A stretch of DNA of 53,095 nt from M55B174 sp964618065 (GTDB taxonomy: Bacteria; Patescibacteriota; Minisyncoccia; CAIUEV01; JAHKAQ01). The stretch is from positions 1 through 53,095 of the forward strand of contig CAZTZK010000024.1 of NCBI GenBank assembly GCA_964618065.1, given 5' to 3'. This document shows positions 32,089 to 41,585 of this stretch, in pieces. Every line of letters begins with the position of its first letter. The first letter of the stretch is position 1. Position numbers and translations under genes: made by a program. Below the pieces are notes generated by a model. That model ran no database searches. It was not told the DNA's origin and worked only from the letters and a program-made list of their open reading frames with translations.

Positions 32089-33063
32089 GTGGGTAATAAA
32101 ATTCTAATAAATTCAGCAAAAAATTTATTTTTCATTCTTGCTTTTTTGTTATTTCTTTTTCCTCTCGGAGTTATGGGTGATGACGACGAAGATGACGACG
32201 ACGAAGATGATGGAGATACTATTTATGTAGATATTAGTACTACCGGCAGTGAAACAGGATCGGAAGATAATCCTTTTAAAGAAATTGAAGATGCTTTAGA
32301 AGAAGCTGACAGTGGTGACACAGTTGAAATTTTAGCGGGAGTTTACGCAGAGAATATTACTATACCAGAAGGAGTGACCGTGGAAGGGGAAGAAAGAGAT
32401 AGTGTTTTTATTGTCGCTGATAGTAAATATGATCCTGCTGTTTCTATGAAAGATGATTCCATTTTAAGCTCTTTAACTGTTATGGGGGGTAAATATGGAG
32501 TTTATGTTAAAAGTGAAAGCGGAGCAACTATAACAGGTTGTGTTATTGCTTACAATGAAGAACATGGAATTAAAGTAAAAAAGTCGGACTTAAGTGATGA
32601 AAACGCAGTTACTATTGAAGAAAATATTATCTTGCAAAATGAAAAATCAGGAATCTATGTTCAAAGAAGACTAGTCTATATTTACAATAATAGTATTTAT
32701 GAGAACGAAAGAGATGGAGTTTATTTGCAAGGAGAAGTTGCTGCGGACGTTGAATTTAATACTATTAAACATAACGAGAAGAGTGGTGTGGATATAATGG
32801 TAGATAGTTCGGTTATTTATATCGGCAATAATACTTTTAAAGGTAATGAAGAATCAGGAGTAAGTGTTCACGCTAGGTTTTGGAGAGGTAGTGCATTGAT
32901 TAAAGATTCAAAATTTTACCATAACGATGAATACGGAATTGAAAAAATTCAATATGGAAATCCTAATTGGTATATTTGGGATTATGATTTTGTTTTAGGA
33001 GAAGGCAATCTCTTTGTAGATAATAAAAAAGGAGAAATATCTGATATAAAGATAAAAGGATGA
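32089..33063 (+). CDS. Secreted right-handed beta-helix (pectate-lyase-fold) protein
   Basis: This 324-residue protein has a signal peptide (about residues 12-30, cleaved near GVMG), then a run of about 13 Asp/Glu. The body has repeats of parallel beta-helix type: GVTVEGEERDSVFIV, SGATITGCVIAYNEEHGIKV, AVTIEENIILQNEKSGIYV, YIYNNSIYENERDGVYL, and others about 23 residues apart. The start DTIYVDISTTGSETGSEDNP resembles DUF1565-type openings of such proteins. Catalytic residues cannot be seen, so binding or surface roles are as likely as lyase activity. The GTG at 32089 is the only workable start. The stop overlaps the adaptor gene (ATGA), so it belongs to the exporter operon. Confidence 0.82.
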   Translation: MGNKILINSAKNLFFILAFLLFLFPLGVMGDDDEDDDDEDDGDTIYVDISTTGSETGSEDNPFKEIEDALEEADSGDTVEILAGVYAENITIPEGVTVEGEERDSVFIVADSKYDPAVSMKDDSILSSLTVMGGKYGVYVKSESGATITGCVIAYNEEHGIKVKKSDLSDENAVTIEENIILQNEKSGIYVQRRLVYIYNNSIYENERDGVYLQGEVAADVEFNTIKHNEKSGVDIMVDSSVIYIGNNTFKGNEESGVSVHARFWRGSALIKDSKFYHNDEYGIEKIQYGNPNWYIWDYDFVLGEGNLFVDNKKGEISDIKIKG

Positions 33064-34382
33064 ATGTTAAAATTAGTAAAAAAACTCTCTTTTTCATTTC
33101 TTTTTTAGCTTTATTTTTGCTAGTCGGATTTTTTTTATTAAAGCTTGGAAAAGATAAAAAAGAATATCTAACTCAAACTGCTTCAAGAAAAACAATTTTA
33201 CAAACAGTTTCTTCTACAGGAACTCTGGTCTCAGAAAGTAAAATTAATCTTGATTTTGAGGTAACTGGAAGAATTAAAGATGTAAGGGTGAAAATAGGAG
33301 ATAGAATTGCTAAAGGAGAAATTTTGGCGGAAATTGAAAATGAAATTCTTGGGCAAGAAGTGGAGAAAGCTCGTCTGGCTTTAGAAAAAGCGATAGCTAT
33401 TGCGGGAGCTAATGATGACAAAGTTAGAGAAGCAGAGCAAGAAGTGGAAAATGCCGAAGATTATTTAGATAAAGTTGAAGATTTAGAAGACCAAAAAGTA
33501 AATGCAGCCGAAGAAGGATACGATGATGCGACTGATTATTATGAAGATGCCCTGGATTATTATAATAAGATTGAAGATGAACATGGAGCTGACAGTTCAG
33601 AGGCTAAAAATGCTAAATTAACTTTAACTTCTGCTTTAAAGAGTAAAAATTCAGCCGAAGAAGCTAAAAAAACAGCCGAAGAGACAAAGGATCTGAATAT
33701 TCTTTCAGCTGAGAATTCTCTAAATACTTTGAAAGAAAAATTAAAAACAGCGAAATCAACTTATGCTCAGAGAAGTAACGATATGACAGTAGAATCAGCT
33801 CAAGCAGATTATCGGATAGCAAAGGCTAATTTAGAAAAAACGGCGCTTAAATCTCCGGTGAGTGGGGTGATAACTAAAATTAATTATAAAGCAGATGAGG
33901 TTTTAGGAAGTTCTCTCTCGGGAAGTTATTTTGGGGAATTAATATCTGAGGATTTTATTTTGGAATCTGACATACCAGAATCAGATATTGCGAAATTAGA
34001 AAAAAATCAAAAAGTGGAAATTACATTTGATGCTTTATCTTCCAAAGAAAAATTTAAAGGAGAGCTGATAAAAATTGAACCGGCTTCAACCGTTATCCAA
34101 GATGTTATTTATTACAGAGTAAAAGTTAGGTTAGATTCTATAGACCCTCGTTTTAGAGAGGGGATGAGTGCTGATTTAGATATCCAAGCCGCTAAAAAAG
34201 AAAATGTTTTGGCTATTCCAGAAAGAGCAATAAATGAAGGAAAGATTAAGATTCTTTTGGATAACAACGAAGTCAAACAAATGGAAGTAGAAACCGGTCT
34301 TAGGGGAGATGATGGTCAGATTGAAATAATCTCAGGATTGGCAGGTGGAGAAAAAATTATTTTAATTGAGCAAAAAGAATAA
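33060..34382 (+). CDS. MacA/HlyD-like membrane-fusion adaptor
   Basis: This 440-residue protein has an N-terminal membrane anchor at about residues 9-26, then a biotinyl-lipoyl half (VTGRIKDVRVKIGDRIAKGEILAEI). A long coiled coil (about residues 95-255, Glu/Lys/Ala-rich) follows, then the second lipoyl half (KTALKSPVSGVITKINYKADE). The C-terminal beta-barrel region is DIPESDIAKLEKNQKVEITFDA, and the end is FREGMSADLDIQ. This is the full RND/MacA adaptor order. In diderms it joins MacB to TolC. No outer-membrane partner is encoded here. It overlaps the beta-helix gene and is followed 21 bp later by the ATPase. Confidence 0.92.
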   Translation: MNVKISKKTLFFISFLALFLLVGFFLLKLGKDKKEYLTQTASRKTILQTVSSTGTLVSESKINLDFEVTGRIKDVRVKIGDRIAKGEILAEIENEILGQEVEKARLALEKAIAIAGANDDKVREAEQEVENAEDYLDKVEDLEDQKVNAAEEGYDDATDYYEDALDYYNKIEDEHGADSSEAKNAKLTLTSALKSKNSAEEAKKTAEETKDLNILSAENSLNTLKEKLKTAKSTYAQRSNDMTVESAQADYRIAKANLEKTALKSPVSGVITKINYKADEVLGSSLSGSYFGELISEDFILESDIPESDIAKLEKNQKVEITFDALSSKEKFKGELIKIEPASTVIQDVIYYRVKVRLDSIDPRFREGMSADLDIQAAKKENVLAIPERAINEGKIKILLDNNEVKQMEVETGLRGDDGQIEIISGLAGGEKIILIEQKE

Positions 34383-34403
34383 ACTTAGTTAGGAGAAATT
34401 ATT

Positions 34404-35138
34404 GTGATGTCTTCTTTTATTATAAAAGTTCAAAATCTCTCAAAAATCTATGGGAATGGGGATGTAAAAACCAAAGCGGTACAGGGAGTTTCCTTTAATA
34501 TTGCCGAAGGGGAATTTTTAGCTATTATGGGACCAAGTGGATCAGGCAAATCAACTTTAATGCAAATTTTAGGTTTTTTAGATTATCCCACTGCTGGCGA
34601 GTATATTTTTGAAAATAAAAACGCTAACTCTTTTTCTCCTGATGAATTAGCGGAAATTCGCAATAAAAAAATAGGATTTATCTTCCAAACTTTTAATCTT
34701 CTTCCCCGAGCTACTGTTTTTGAAAATGTAGAACTTCCTCTTTTATATGATAAAGAAAGGTTGAGCAAAGAAAAAAATGGTCAAAAGATAAAAGAGGCCC
34801 TGAAAGCAGTCGGAATGGAATATAGAATAAATCATTTCTCCAATCAACTCTCTGGAGGAGAAAGACAAAGAGTGGCCATTGCTCGAGCTTTAGTAAATAA
34901 TCCTAAGGTAATTTTTGCAGATGAGCCTACGGGTAATCTTGATTCTCAATCGGGTATTCAAGTCATGAAAATTCTTCAAGCCTTGAATGATAAAGGCAAG
35001 ACTATCATTTTAGTCACTCACGAATGGTATACGGCTCAACATGCTAAAAGAATTTTGAAAATGGTTGATGGAAAAGTTATAAGAGATAGTTTAATAGAAA
35101 AAAGAAGAATTGCCGATGGAGAAAGAATTTTAAAATAA
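34404..35138 (+). CDS. MacB-like ABC transporter ATP-binding protein
   Basis: This 244-residue ATPase shows Walker A GPSGSGKST, the Q-loop IGFIFQTFNLLPRATVFENVELPL (typical of the LolD/MacB branch), the signature LSGGERQRVAIARAL, Walker B VIFADEPTGNLD, and the switch His in LVTHEWYTAQHA. It powers the two permeases that follow. Two start codons, GTG 34404 and ATG 34407, lie 8-11 bp after a TTAGGAG ribosome site. Either would work. The 3-bp gap to the first permease supports one operon. Confidence 0.95.
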   Translation: MMSSFIIKVQNLSKIYGNGDVKTKAVQGVSFNIAEGEFLAIMGPSGSGKSTLMQILGFLDYPTAGEYIFENKNANSFSPDELAEIRNKKIGFIFQTFNLLPRATVFENVELPLLYDKERLSKEKNGQKIKEALKAVGMEYRINHFSNQLSGGERQRVAIARALVNNPKVIFADEPTGNLDSQSGIQVMKILQALNDKGKTIILVTHEWYTAQHAKRILKMVDGKVIRDSLIEKRRIADGERILK

Positions 35139-35141
35139 AAA

Positions 35142-36392
35142 ATGATTCGTTTTTTAGAACCCGCTAAAATTTCCTATCAAAATATTATAGCCTCTAAATT
35201 GCGCTCTTTTTTAACAATCACTGGAATTATTATTGGGGTAGCTGCTGTAATTATTATCTTTGCTGTTGGAGAATCAGCTCAAAAATTAATCATAGATCAA
35301 ATTAAAGGAGTAGGCTCAAATTTGGTAGCAGTTTTGCCGGGAGCTTCTGAGGAAAAAGGACCCCCAGCAGCTTTGATGGGAATTCCAATTACTACTCTCA
35401 CTTATAATGATCTAAAGGCAGTGATGGATTCAAAGGGAATTTCCGGAATTGAGTCGGGAGCAGGCTATGTGAGTGGGACAGTAAATGTTACCCGAGAAGG
35501 AGTTAGCTTAAATGCTTCTGTAACCGGGACAACTGCTAGTTATGTTGATGTTGAGAACGCTGAAGTTATTAAAGGAAGATTTTTTGACTCTAACGAAGAA
35601 AAAAATCTTTCTCGGATTGTTGTTTTGGGCAGTAAAATCTCCCAAGAATTATTTAAAGATGATAATCCGATTAATAAAAAAGTAAAAATTAAAGATCAAA
35701 ATTTTAGTGTAGTAGGAGTTTTAAAAGAAAGAGGTTCTGGAAGTTTTGGAGCATCCAGTCAAGATGATTCAGTCTTTATTCCTTTAAAAACCACTCAAAA
35801 ATTAATTTTAGGTATTAATCATCTAGGTTACGCTCGCTTTAAAGTAAGCAACTCAGAAATGATAAGTTTTGCTAAAGATGAAATTGCCTCAATTTTAAGA
35901 AGAGAACATAATATTGAAGATCCCAAGGATGATGATTTCACTGTTAGGGACCAAGCAGCCATGATTGAAATTTTAGATCAAATTACCGATGTTTTACGCT
36001 ATTTTTTATTGGCGGTAGGTTCCATTTCTTTATTGGTAGGAGGAATAGGTATTATGAATATCATGCTGATTGTAATTAACCAAAGAGTTAGAGAAGTCGG
36101 GTTGAGAAAAGCTGTAGGAGCAAGAGATATTGATATCTTGATCCAATTTTTAATTGAATCAGCTACTATCTCATCTATTGGAGGAGCGCTTGGAATTATC
36201 CTAGGGGTTACTCTCTCTTTTTTAATTTCAGTTATAGTTGGAGCTTTAGGATATGACTGGGATTTTATCGTTTCTCTCTCTTCTTTATTTGTAGCAGCTT
36301 TAGTTTCTATTTCTATTGGAATAATATTTGGAATTTATCCGGCTAAAAAGGCAACTAAAATTTCTCCAATAGAATCTCTTAGATATGAATAA
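35142..36392 (+). CDS. MacB-like ABC permease, copy 1
   Basis: This 416-residue permease has the MacB/FtsX plan. One N-terminal helix with SKLRSFLTITGIIIGVAAVI is followed by a large extracytoplasmic periplasmic-core-like domain (about residues 60-270). Three C-terminal helices follow, with GSISLLVGGIGIMNIMLIVINQRVREVGLRKAVGA and the closing YPAKKATKISPIESLRYE. MacB-type transporters pull substrates from the outer face of the membrane by a mechanotransmission mechanism rather than moving them across it. It probably pairs with the next gene's product as a heterodimer. Confidence 0.93.
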   Translation: MIRFLEPAKISYQNIIASKLRSFLTITGIIIGVAAVIIIFAVGESAQKLIIDQIKGVGSNLVAVLPGASEEKGPPAALMGIPITTLTYNDLKAVMDSKGISGIESGAGYVSGTVNVTREGVSLNASVTGTTASYVDVENAEVIKGRFFDSNEEKNLSRIVVLGSKISQELFKDDNPINKKVKIKDQNFSVVGVLKERGSGSFGASSQDDSVFIPLKTTQKLILGINHLGYARFKVSNSEMISFAKDEIASILRREHNIEDPKDDDFTVRDQAAMIEILDQITDVLRYFLLAVGSISLLVGGIGIMNIMLIVINQRVREVGLRKAVGARDIDILIQFLIESATISSIGGALGIILGVTLSFLISVIVGALGYDWDFIVSLSSLFVAALVSISIGIIFGIYPAKKATKISPIESLRYE

Positions 36393-36400
36393 AGATAAAA

Positions 36401-37675
36401 ATGTTAAATAAATTTTTTATTCACGAATTTTTAGTTCCAATAAAATTAGCTTTTTATAATCTTAAAGTTAATTTAGGTCGTACTATTTTATCTCTTTTAG
36501 GGATTGTAATCGGAGTAACTTCAGTTGTAGTTGTCCTGTCTTTAGGAGCAGGAGTAAAAGCATTTGTTATTGAACAAGTTGAATCCTTTGGTACTAATTT
36601 TGTGGAGATAGAAATAAAAGTGCCTAAAACTGGTAAAACCTCAGCTCAAAATGTTGAAGGGATGGTAGGTGGAACACGAATTACTACTCTAAAACTTGAA
36701 GATGCGGAAGCGGTGAGTAAAATTCTTAATATTAAAGATTGGTATGGGGGTATGATGGGCCAACAAATAGCTTCTTATGGTAATCAAGACAAGCAAGCCC
36801 TTATTATGGGGGTAACGAGTGGAATTGAAACAGTTGATGATCAGTTTATATTGGAGGAAGGAAGAATCTTTTCAGAGGAAGAAAGTACTGATTTAAAACA
36901 GATGGTTGTTTTAGGGAGTGGTTTAAAAGAAAACTTTTTTGGAGAAAAAGAAGCAATTGGAGAAACTATTAAAATAAAAAAACAATCCTTTAAAGTTGTT
37001 GGAGTTTTGGAAGAAAGGGGATCTACTGGCTTTCTTGATTTTGATAATTTATTGTATCTTCCTCTCCAGACATTCCAAAAGAAAATTTTAGGAGTTGACT
37101 ATATTCAATTTGCTCTTTTTAGGTTAGAAGATAAAAATCAAATTGATTTAACTGTTTCAGAAATGAATAGCATTATGAGAGACAGACATGAGATTGAAGA
37201 TCCAGAAAATGATGATTTTGCGGTAACTTCTATTGCTGAAGCTATAGAAATGATAGACCAAGTTTTTTGGATAGTAGATGCTCTCTTGTTAGTTATAGCT
37301 TCTATCTCTCTTATTGTAGGAGGAGTAGGTATTATGAATGTAATGTATGTCTCAGTTGCTGAAAGAACTTTTGAAATAGGTCTTCGTAAATCTTTAGGAG
37401 CTAAAAATTCTGACATTTTAAGACAATTCCTTTTTGAAAGCGTTTTCCTTACATTATTTGGAGGAATTTTAGGAATTTTTTTAGGGTTTTTAGGAGCTAA
37501 GAGTGCCGGTTGGATTATGACTTATTATAACTTTCCCTTAGATTTTCCAATTACTGTCCAAGCAATATTAGTCGGAGTTGGATTTTCTGCTGGGATAGGT
37601 GTTATTTTTGGGTTACGTCCAGCTTATAAGGCTTCCCAGCTTGCTCCAATGGAAGCTTTAAGAACTAACAAGTAG
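36401..37675 (+). CDS. MacB-like ABC permease, copy 2
   Basis: This 424-residue paralogue of the preceding permease has the same layout: N-terminal helix LGRTILSLLGIVIGVTSVVVV, an outer domain, and three C-terminal helices with VGGVGIMNVMYVSVAERTFEIGLRKSLGAK and the end RPAYKASQLAPMEALRTNK. The two are clearly diverged, not a recent duplication, which suits fixed roles in a heterodimer. It starts 8 bp after copy 1 and closes the operon. A weak hairpin lies at 37705-37739. Confidence 0.93.
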   Translation: MLNKFFIHEFLVPIKLAFYNLKVNLGRTILSLLGIVIGVTSVVVVLSLGAGVKAFVIEQVESFGTNFVEIEIKVPKTGKTSAQNVEGMVGGTRITTLKLEDAEAVSKILNIKDWYGGMMGQQIASYGNQDKQALIMGVTSGIETVDDQFILEEGRIFSEEESTDLKQMVVLGSGLKENFFGEKEAIGETIKIKKQSFKVVGVLEERGSTGFLDFDNLLYLPLQTFQKKILGVDYIQFALFRLEDKNQIDLTVSEMNSIMRDRHEIEDPENDDFAVTSIAEAIEMIDQVFWIVDALLLVIASISLIVGGVGIMNVMYVSVAERTFEIGLRKSLGAKNSDILRQFLFESVFLTLFGGILGIFLGFLGAKSAGWIMTYYNFPLDFPITVQAILVGVGFSAGIGVIFGLRPAYKASQLAPMEALRTNK

Positions 37676-37704
37676 AAGATTAATAAATCTTAACAATTTA
37701 CTTT

Positions 37705-37745
37705 AAATAAGCTAATCTGAGAATAGATGTAGCCTATTTTGCTTT
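37705..37745 (+). terminator. Weak terminator-like hairpin after the exporter operon
   Basis: AAATAAGCTA (37705-37714) pairs with TAGCCTATTT (37730-37739) with one mismatch, followed by TGCTTTTTT. The stem is AT-rich and only modestly convincing. Confidence 0.4.
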
Positions 37746-37857
37746 TTTCGTTTAAACTTTTTAACAGAGAGACTTATTAATCAGGGGTATTTATTTTTTG
37801 TTTTCTGACAAATAGTAGCATTATATTTTATTTTTAGAATTTAAAATTTCTACTTAA

Positions 37858-40308
37858 ATGTATAACCATAAAAAAATAGAGAGCAAATGGAAGAAGTATT
37901 GGGAAAGGGAAAAAATTTGTTCTCCGGATCTAGATAAAGCTTCTCGTCCTTTTTATAATTTAATGATGTTTCCTTATCCTTCCGCAGAGGGTTTACATAT
38001 GGGGAACATGTATGCTTTTACTCATTCTGATTGTTTCGGAAGATACAAGCGACTAAAAGGTTACACTGTATTTGAGCCTATTGGCTTAGATGGTTTTGGT
38101 ATCCATAGCGAAAATTATGCTTTAAAAATTGGAGAACATATTAAAGATGTCTCTGCAAGAACAGAGAAAAATTTTTACAAGCAACTTAAAATGATTGGCG
38201 GTTGTTTTGATTGGGATAAAACAGTGGAAACCTATAGAAAGGAATATTACTGTTGGACACAGTGGCTTTTTATTCAACTCTATAAAAAGGGATTGGCCTA
38301 CCGAAAAAAATTTCCGGTAAATTGGTGTCCCGGATGCAAAACTGTTCTTTCTGATGAACAAATTATTGCTGGGAGGTGTGAGCGTTGTGATAATAAGGTT
38401 GAAAAAAGAGAAATGGAGCAGTGGTTTTTTAAGATTACTGCTTATGCTGAGAGACTTTTAAAAAATTTAGCTTGGATTGATTGGAGCCCAGAGGTAAAAA
38501 TAGGTCAAAAAAATTGGATAGGTAAAAGTGAAGGTGCTGAAATAAATTTTTGTTTAAAGGACACTGAAAAAAAGTTAACAGTTTTTACTACAAGACCAGA
38601 TACTATTTTCGGGGCTACTTATTTAGTAATTGCTCCAGAGCATAATTTACTACAAAATAAAAAGATTAAGATTAAAAACAGAAAAGAAGTTGAGAAATAT
38701 GTGGAGCAAGCTCTTAGAAAGAATGAGGAGGATAGAATTAAGGGTAACAAGCAAAAGACGGGGGTAGAGATAAAAGGACTAAAAGCAATAAATCCTCTCA
38801 CTAAAAAAAATATTTCTATTTGGGTTGCTGATTATGTTTTAATGGATTATGGCTATGGCGCTATTATGGCTGTACCCGCTCATGATAAAAGGGATTTTGA
38901 ATTTGCCAAAAAATTTAAGCTTCCTATTAAAAAAGTTATTCAACCAATTACTAAAAACAAAAAGAAATTTCCTCAATATGAATGTTTTGAAGGGGAAGGA
39001 ACCAATCTAAATTCTGGTTTTTTAAATGGTTTAAAAACAAAGGCAGCCCAACAAAAAATAATTAAATATTTAGAGCAAGATAAAATTGGCAAAAAACGTA
39101 TTAATTATAAATTGCGTGATTGGTGTATCTCTCGCCAGCGTTATTGGGGACCTCCAATTCCTATGGTTAAATGTAAAAAATGTGGTTGGGTTCCTGTTTC
39201 TGAAAAAGACTTACCGGTAGTATTACCTCCAATGAATGATTTTAAACCAGATGGTTCCGGTAAAGGACCTCTTAATAAACTAAAAAATTTTGTTGAGACG
39301 CGTTGTCCTAAGTGTGGAGGAAAAGCAGAAAGAGAAACAGATGTCTCAGATCCTTTTGTTGATTCTTCTTGGTATTTTTTCCGTTATCTCAATTCTAAAG
39401 ATAACGGAAAAGCTCTAGATAAAAAAAGAATTAAAAAATGGATGCCTATTGATATGTACATTGGAGGGAAAGAACATACTGTCTTACATCTTCTTTATTC
39501 TCGTTTTATAACTATGTTTTTGCATGATTTAGGCTATTGCGACTTTGAAGAACCTTTCCGGCGTTTTTTTGGTCACGGCTTGGTGATAAAAGATGGGGCT
39601 AAAATGAGCAAATCTAAAGGAAATATAGTTAACCCAGATGATTATATAGAACGTTTCGGAGCTGATAGTGTAAGACTTTATCTTATGTTCTTAAGTGATA
39701 TTCGCCAAGGTGGAGAATGGAAAGATGAGGGTATAATTGGTATGTTTCGTTTTGTAAAAAGAATTTGGGCTATCTTTGAAGAATTTGAGGATGCTCTAAA
39801 GAGTAAAGAGAGTTTAATTCAAAAGGGAAAAATAAGCGCAATTCCTAAATTACATAAAACTATTAAAAAGGTTACTGAAGATTTGGAACGATTAAGTTTT
39901 AATACTGCTATTGCTAGCATTATGGAGTTGATTAACTGGTATTATGTTTCTCAGAATAGTTTGAAAAATCAAGAGAAATATTTTTTACTTTCCAATTTAG
40001 CTATTATTATCAGCCCCTTTGCTCCTCATCTGGGAGAAGAATTTTGGTCCATGTTAGGAAATCAAGGATCAATTTTTAAAGAAAAATGGCCAGAATATAA
40101 TAAGGATTTAGTTAAGGATAAAGAAGTGGAAATGGTAATTCAAATAAATGGAAAATTACGTGGCCGAATTAGAGTCCCTGCTAATATTTCTCAAGAGGAG
40201 GCTTTCTCTCTAGCGGTGGGGGATAAAAAAGTAAAGAAGTTTTTAGGTAAAAGCAAGGTTAAGAAGAAAATTTTTATAAAAGGCAAACTAGTCAACTTAG
40301 TTGTCTAA
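37858..40308 (+). CDS. leuS: Leucyl-tRNA synthetase
   Basis: This 816-residue class Ia synthetase has the HIGH motif in PYPSAEGLHMGN, a zinc-type CPGCKTVLSDEQI-ERC region near residue 165, and an editing domain with TTRPDTIFGATYLVIAPEH and AVPAHDKRDFEFAKKF. A second Cys cluster (CKKCGWV and CPKCGG), the KMSKS motif as GAKMSKSKGNIVNPDD, and the C-terminal anticodon domain complete it. It charges tRNA-Leu, one isoacceptor of which is encoded at 4834. The ATG at 37858 has no Shine-Dalgarno. Confidence 0.97.
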   Translation: MYNHKKIESKWKKYWEREKICSPDLDKASRPFYNLMMFPYPSAEGLHMGNMYAFTHSDCFGRYKRLKGYTVFEPIGLDGFGIHSENYALKIGEHIKDVSARTEKNFYKQLKMIGGCFDWDKTVETYRKEYYCWTQWLFIQLYKKGLAYRKKFPVNWCPGCKTVLSDEQIIAGRCERCDNKVEKREMEQWFFKITAYAERLLKNLAWIDWSPEVKIGQKNWIGKSEGAEINFCLKDTEKKLTVFTTRPDTIFGATYLVIAPEHNLLQNKKIKIKNRKEVEKYVEQALRKNEEDRIKGNKQKTGVEIKGLKAINPLTKKNISIWVADYVLMDYGYGAIMAVPAHDKRDFEFAKKFKLPIKKVIQPITKNKKKFPQYECFEGEGTNLNSGFLNGLKTKAAQQKIIKYLEQDKIGKKRINYKLRDWCISRQRYWGPPIPMVKCKKCGWVPVSEKDLPVVLPPMNDFKPDGSGKGPLNKLKNFVETRCPKCGGKAERETDVSDPFVDSSWYFFRYLNSKDNGKALDKKRIKKWMPIDMYIGGKEHTVLHLLYSRFITMFLHDLGYCDFEEPFRRFFGHGLVIKDGAKMSKSKGNIVNPDDYIERFGADSVRLYLMFLSDIRQGGEWKDEGIIGMFRFVKRIWAIFEEFEDALKSKESLIQKGKISAIPKLHKTIKKVTEDLERLSFNTAIASIMELINWYYVSQNSLKNQEKYFLLSNLAIIISPFAPHLGEEFWSMLGNQGSIFKEKWPEYNKDLVKDKEVEMVIQINGKLRGRIRVPANISQEEAFSLAVGDKKVKKFLGKSKVKKKIFIKGKLVNLVV

Positions 40309-40334
40309 AAGAAGCATATTTTATTTTCAAGCCA

Positions 40335-41531
40335 GTGTTAAAAACTAAACAAGTACTAAAATTCATTTTTTCTCTAATTGGGGTAGTAATATTTTTTTGG
40401 TTTTTTACCAATTCAGAAGATGTTTCTAAAATCAGAGAAATAATTACTAGATATGGTTTAAATGATTCAAAGGAAGAAAATATCCAGGAAGAAACTCGTA
40501 GTGTAATTTCTGAGTTAAGCCAACCTAAAGGAGTAAAATTTTCTTGGGAATATAACAATGTTCTCTATAGCTTCAGTCAAGTGTTTTATAAATCCACCTG
40601 GGATTTTTACCATTCTCAACCAAAAGTTTTTAAAAGTTATGGGGAGGTTCCTAAAAATTGGGAAGAAGATTTTTACGGAATTTTTTTAGAAGAAGCAGAA
40701 GGAGATAACACTATTACTGAAATTGTTGCCCAATTAAAAAATTTAGGGTCTCAAGAAAATCTCAGTGCCGATCAGACTGTTGAGCTTGCAGTAACTTTTG
40801 TTCAATCAATCCCTTATGATTATGAAAAGGCCGAAAGAATTTTAAGAGGAGAAGAGGAATCACCTCGTTATCCTTACGAGGTTTTATATGAAAAAAAAGG
40901 AGTTTGTTCTGGAAAGAGTTTTCTTCTAATATCTCTTCTTCGTGAATTAAATTATGGGTCAGTTCTTTTAGAATACGAAGGGGTTAAACATATGGCAGTT
41001 GGAATAAAATGCCCCCAAGAATATTCTAATTATGACTCTGGATATTGCTATATAGAATCAACTAGTGAAGGCCATAGAATAGGGATGGTTCCTTATTTGG
41101 ATCCAGATAATAATTTCGCTCTAGCTAAACAAGAACTAGAATATTTTGATGAGAATAATAATGCTAATTTGAAAAATATTGGTGAAGTGGCTTTTTATCA
41201 AATAAAAGATGGCCAGACTTACCGGAGTGTTGCAGAAACGATTAAAACTGTTAAAGAAACGGTGGCTTTGGAAGGGGAGATTTTTAAACTGAGAGACAGT
41301 TTGAAAAAAGATAAAGAAAATATAAAAAATTTAGAAGAGGAGCTAGAAAATCTAGGTGCTAAAATGGAAAAATATAAAGAAGAAAAAAATTACGAAAAAT
41401 ATAATTCTTTAGTTCCTGAGTATAATGATTTACTCATTTCGCTCTCTGATGATCTAGAAAAATATAACGAAAAAGTTGAATCTTGTAACCAAAAAATAAA
41501 TAGTTATAACCAGCTTATAAGGGCTTTTTAG
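40335..41531 (+). CDS. Membrane-anchored transglutaminase-like protein with C-terminal coiled coil
   Basis: This 398-residue protein starts with GTG and has a membrane helix at about residues 12-29. The central part resembles the transglutaminase-like (papain-fold) superfamily: a run ending AVTFVQSIPYDYEK, then the nucleophile-type Cys191 in KKGVCSGKSFLLISLLREL, and His219 in GVKHMAVGI. A third acidic position may lie in CYIESTSEG. The last 120 residues are a strong coiled coil with repeated Leu/Glu/Lys and Tyr-Asn. Bacterial members act as peptidases or scaffolds at the cell surface. The substrate is unknown. It begins 26 bp after leuS. Confidence 0.72.
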   Translation: MLKTKQVLKFIFSLIGVVIFFWFFTNSEDVSKIREIITRYGLNDSKEENIQEETRSVISELSQPKGVKFSWEYNNVLYSFSQVFYKSTWDFYHSQPKVFKSYGEVPKNWEEDFYGIFLEEAEGDNTITEIVAQLKNLGSQENLSADQTVELAVTFVQSIPYDYEKAERILRGEEESPRYPYEVLYEKKGVCSGKSFLLISLLRELNYGSVLLEYEGVKHMAVGIKCPQEYSNYDSGYCYIESTSEGHRIGMVPYLDPDNNFALAKQELEYFDENNNANLKNIGEVAFYQIKDGQTYRSVAETIKTVKETVALEGEIFKLRDSLKKDKENIKNLEEELENLGAKMEKYKEEKNYEKYNSLVPEYNDLLISLSDDLEKYNEKVESCNQKINSYNQLIRAF

Positions 41532-41585
41532 AAAATTTTTAGTTGGTTTTTATAAATAAAAAATAAGTAATTTTATTTTGAAGAG

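Noticed and set aside
32072..32104. Out-of-frame ATG just before the beta-helix gene, suggesting a frameshift
   Set aside because: That frame closes after 11 codons, and the GTG at 32089 already yields a complete signal peptide, so no frameshift is needed.
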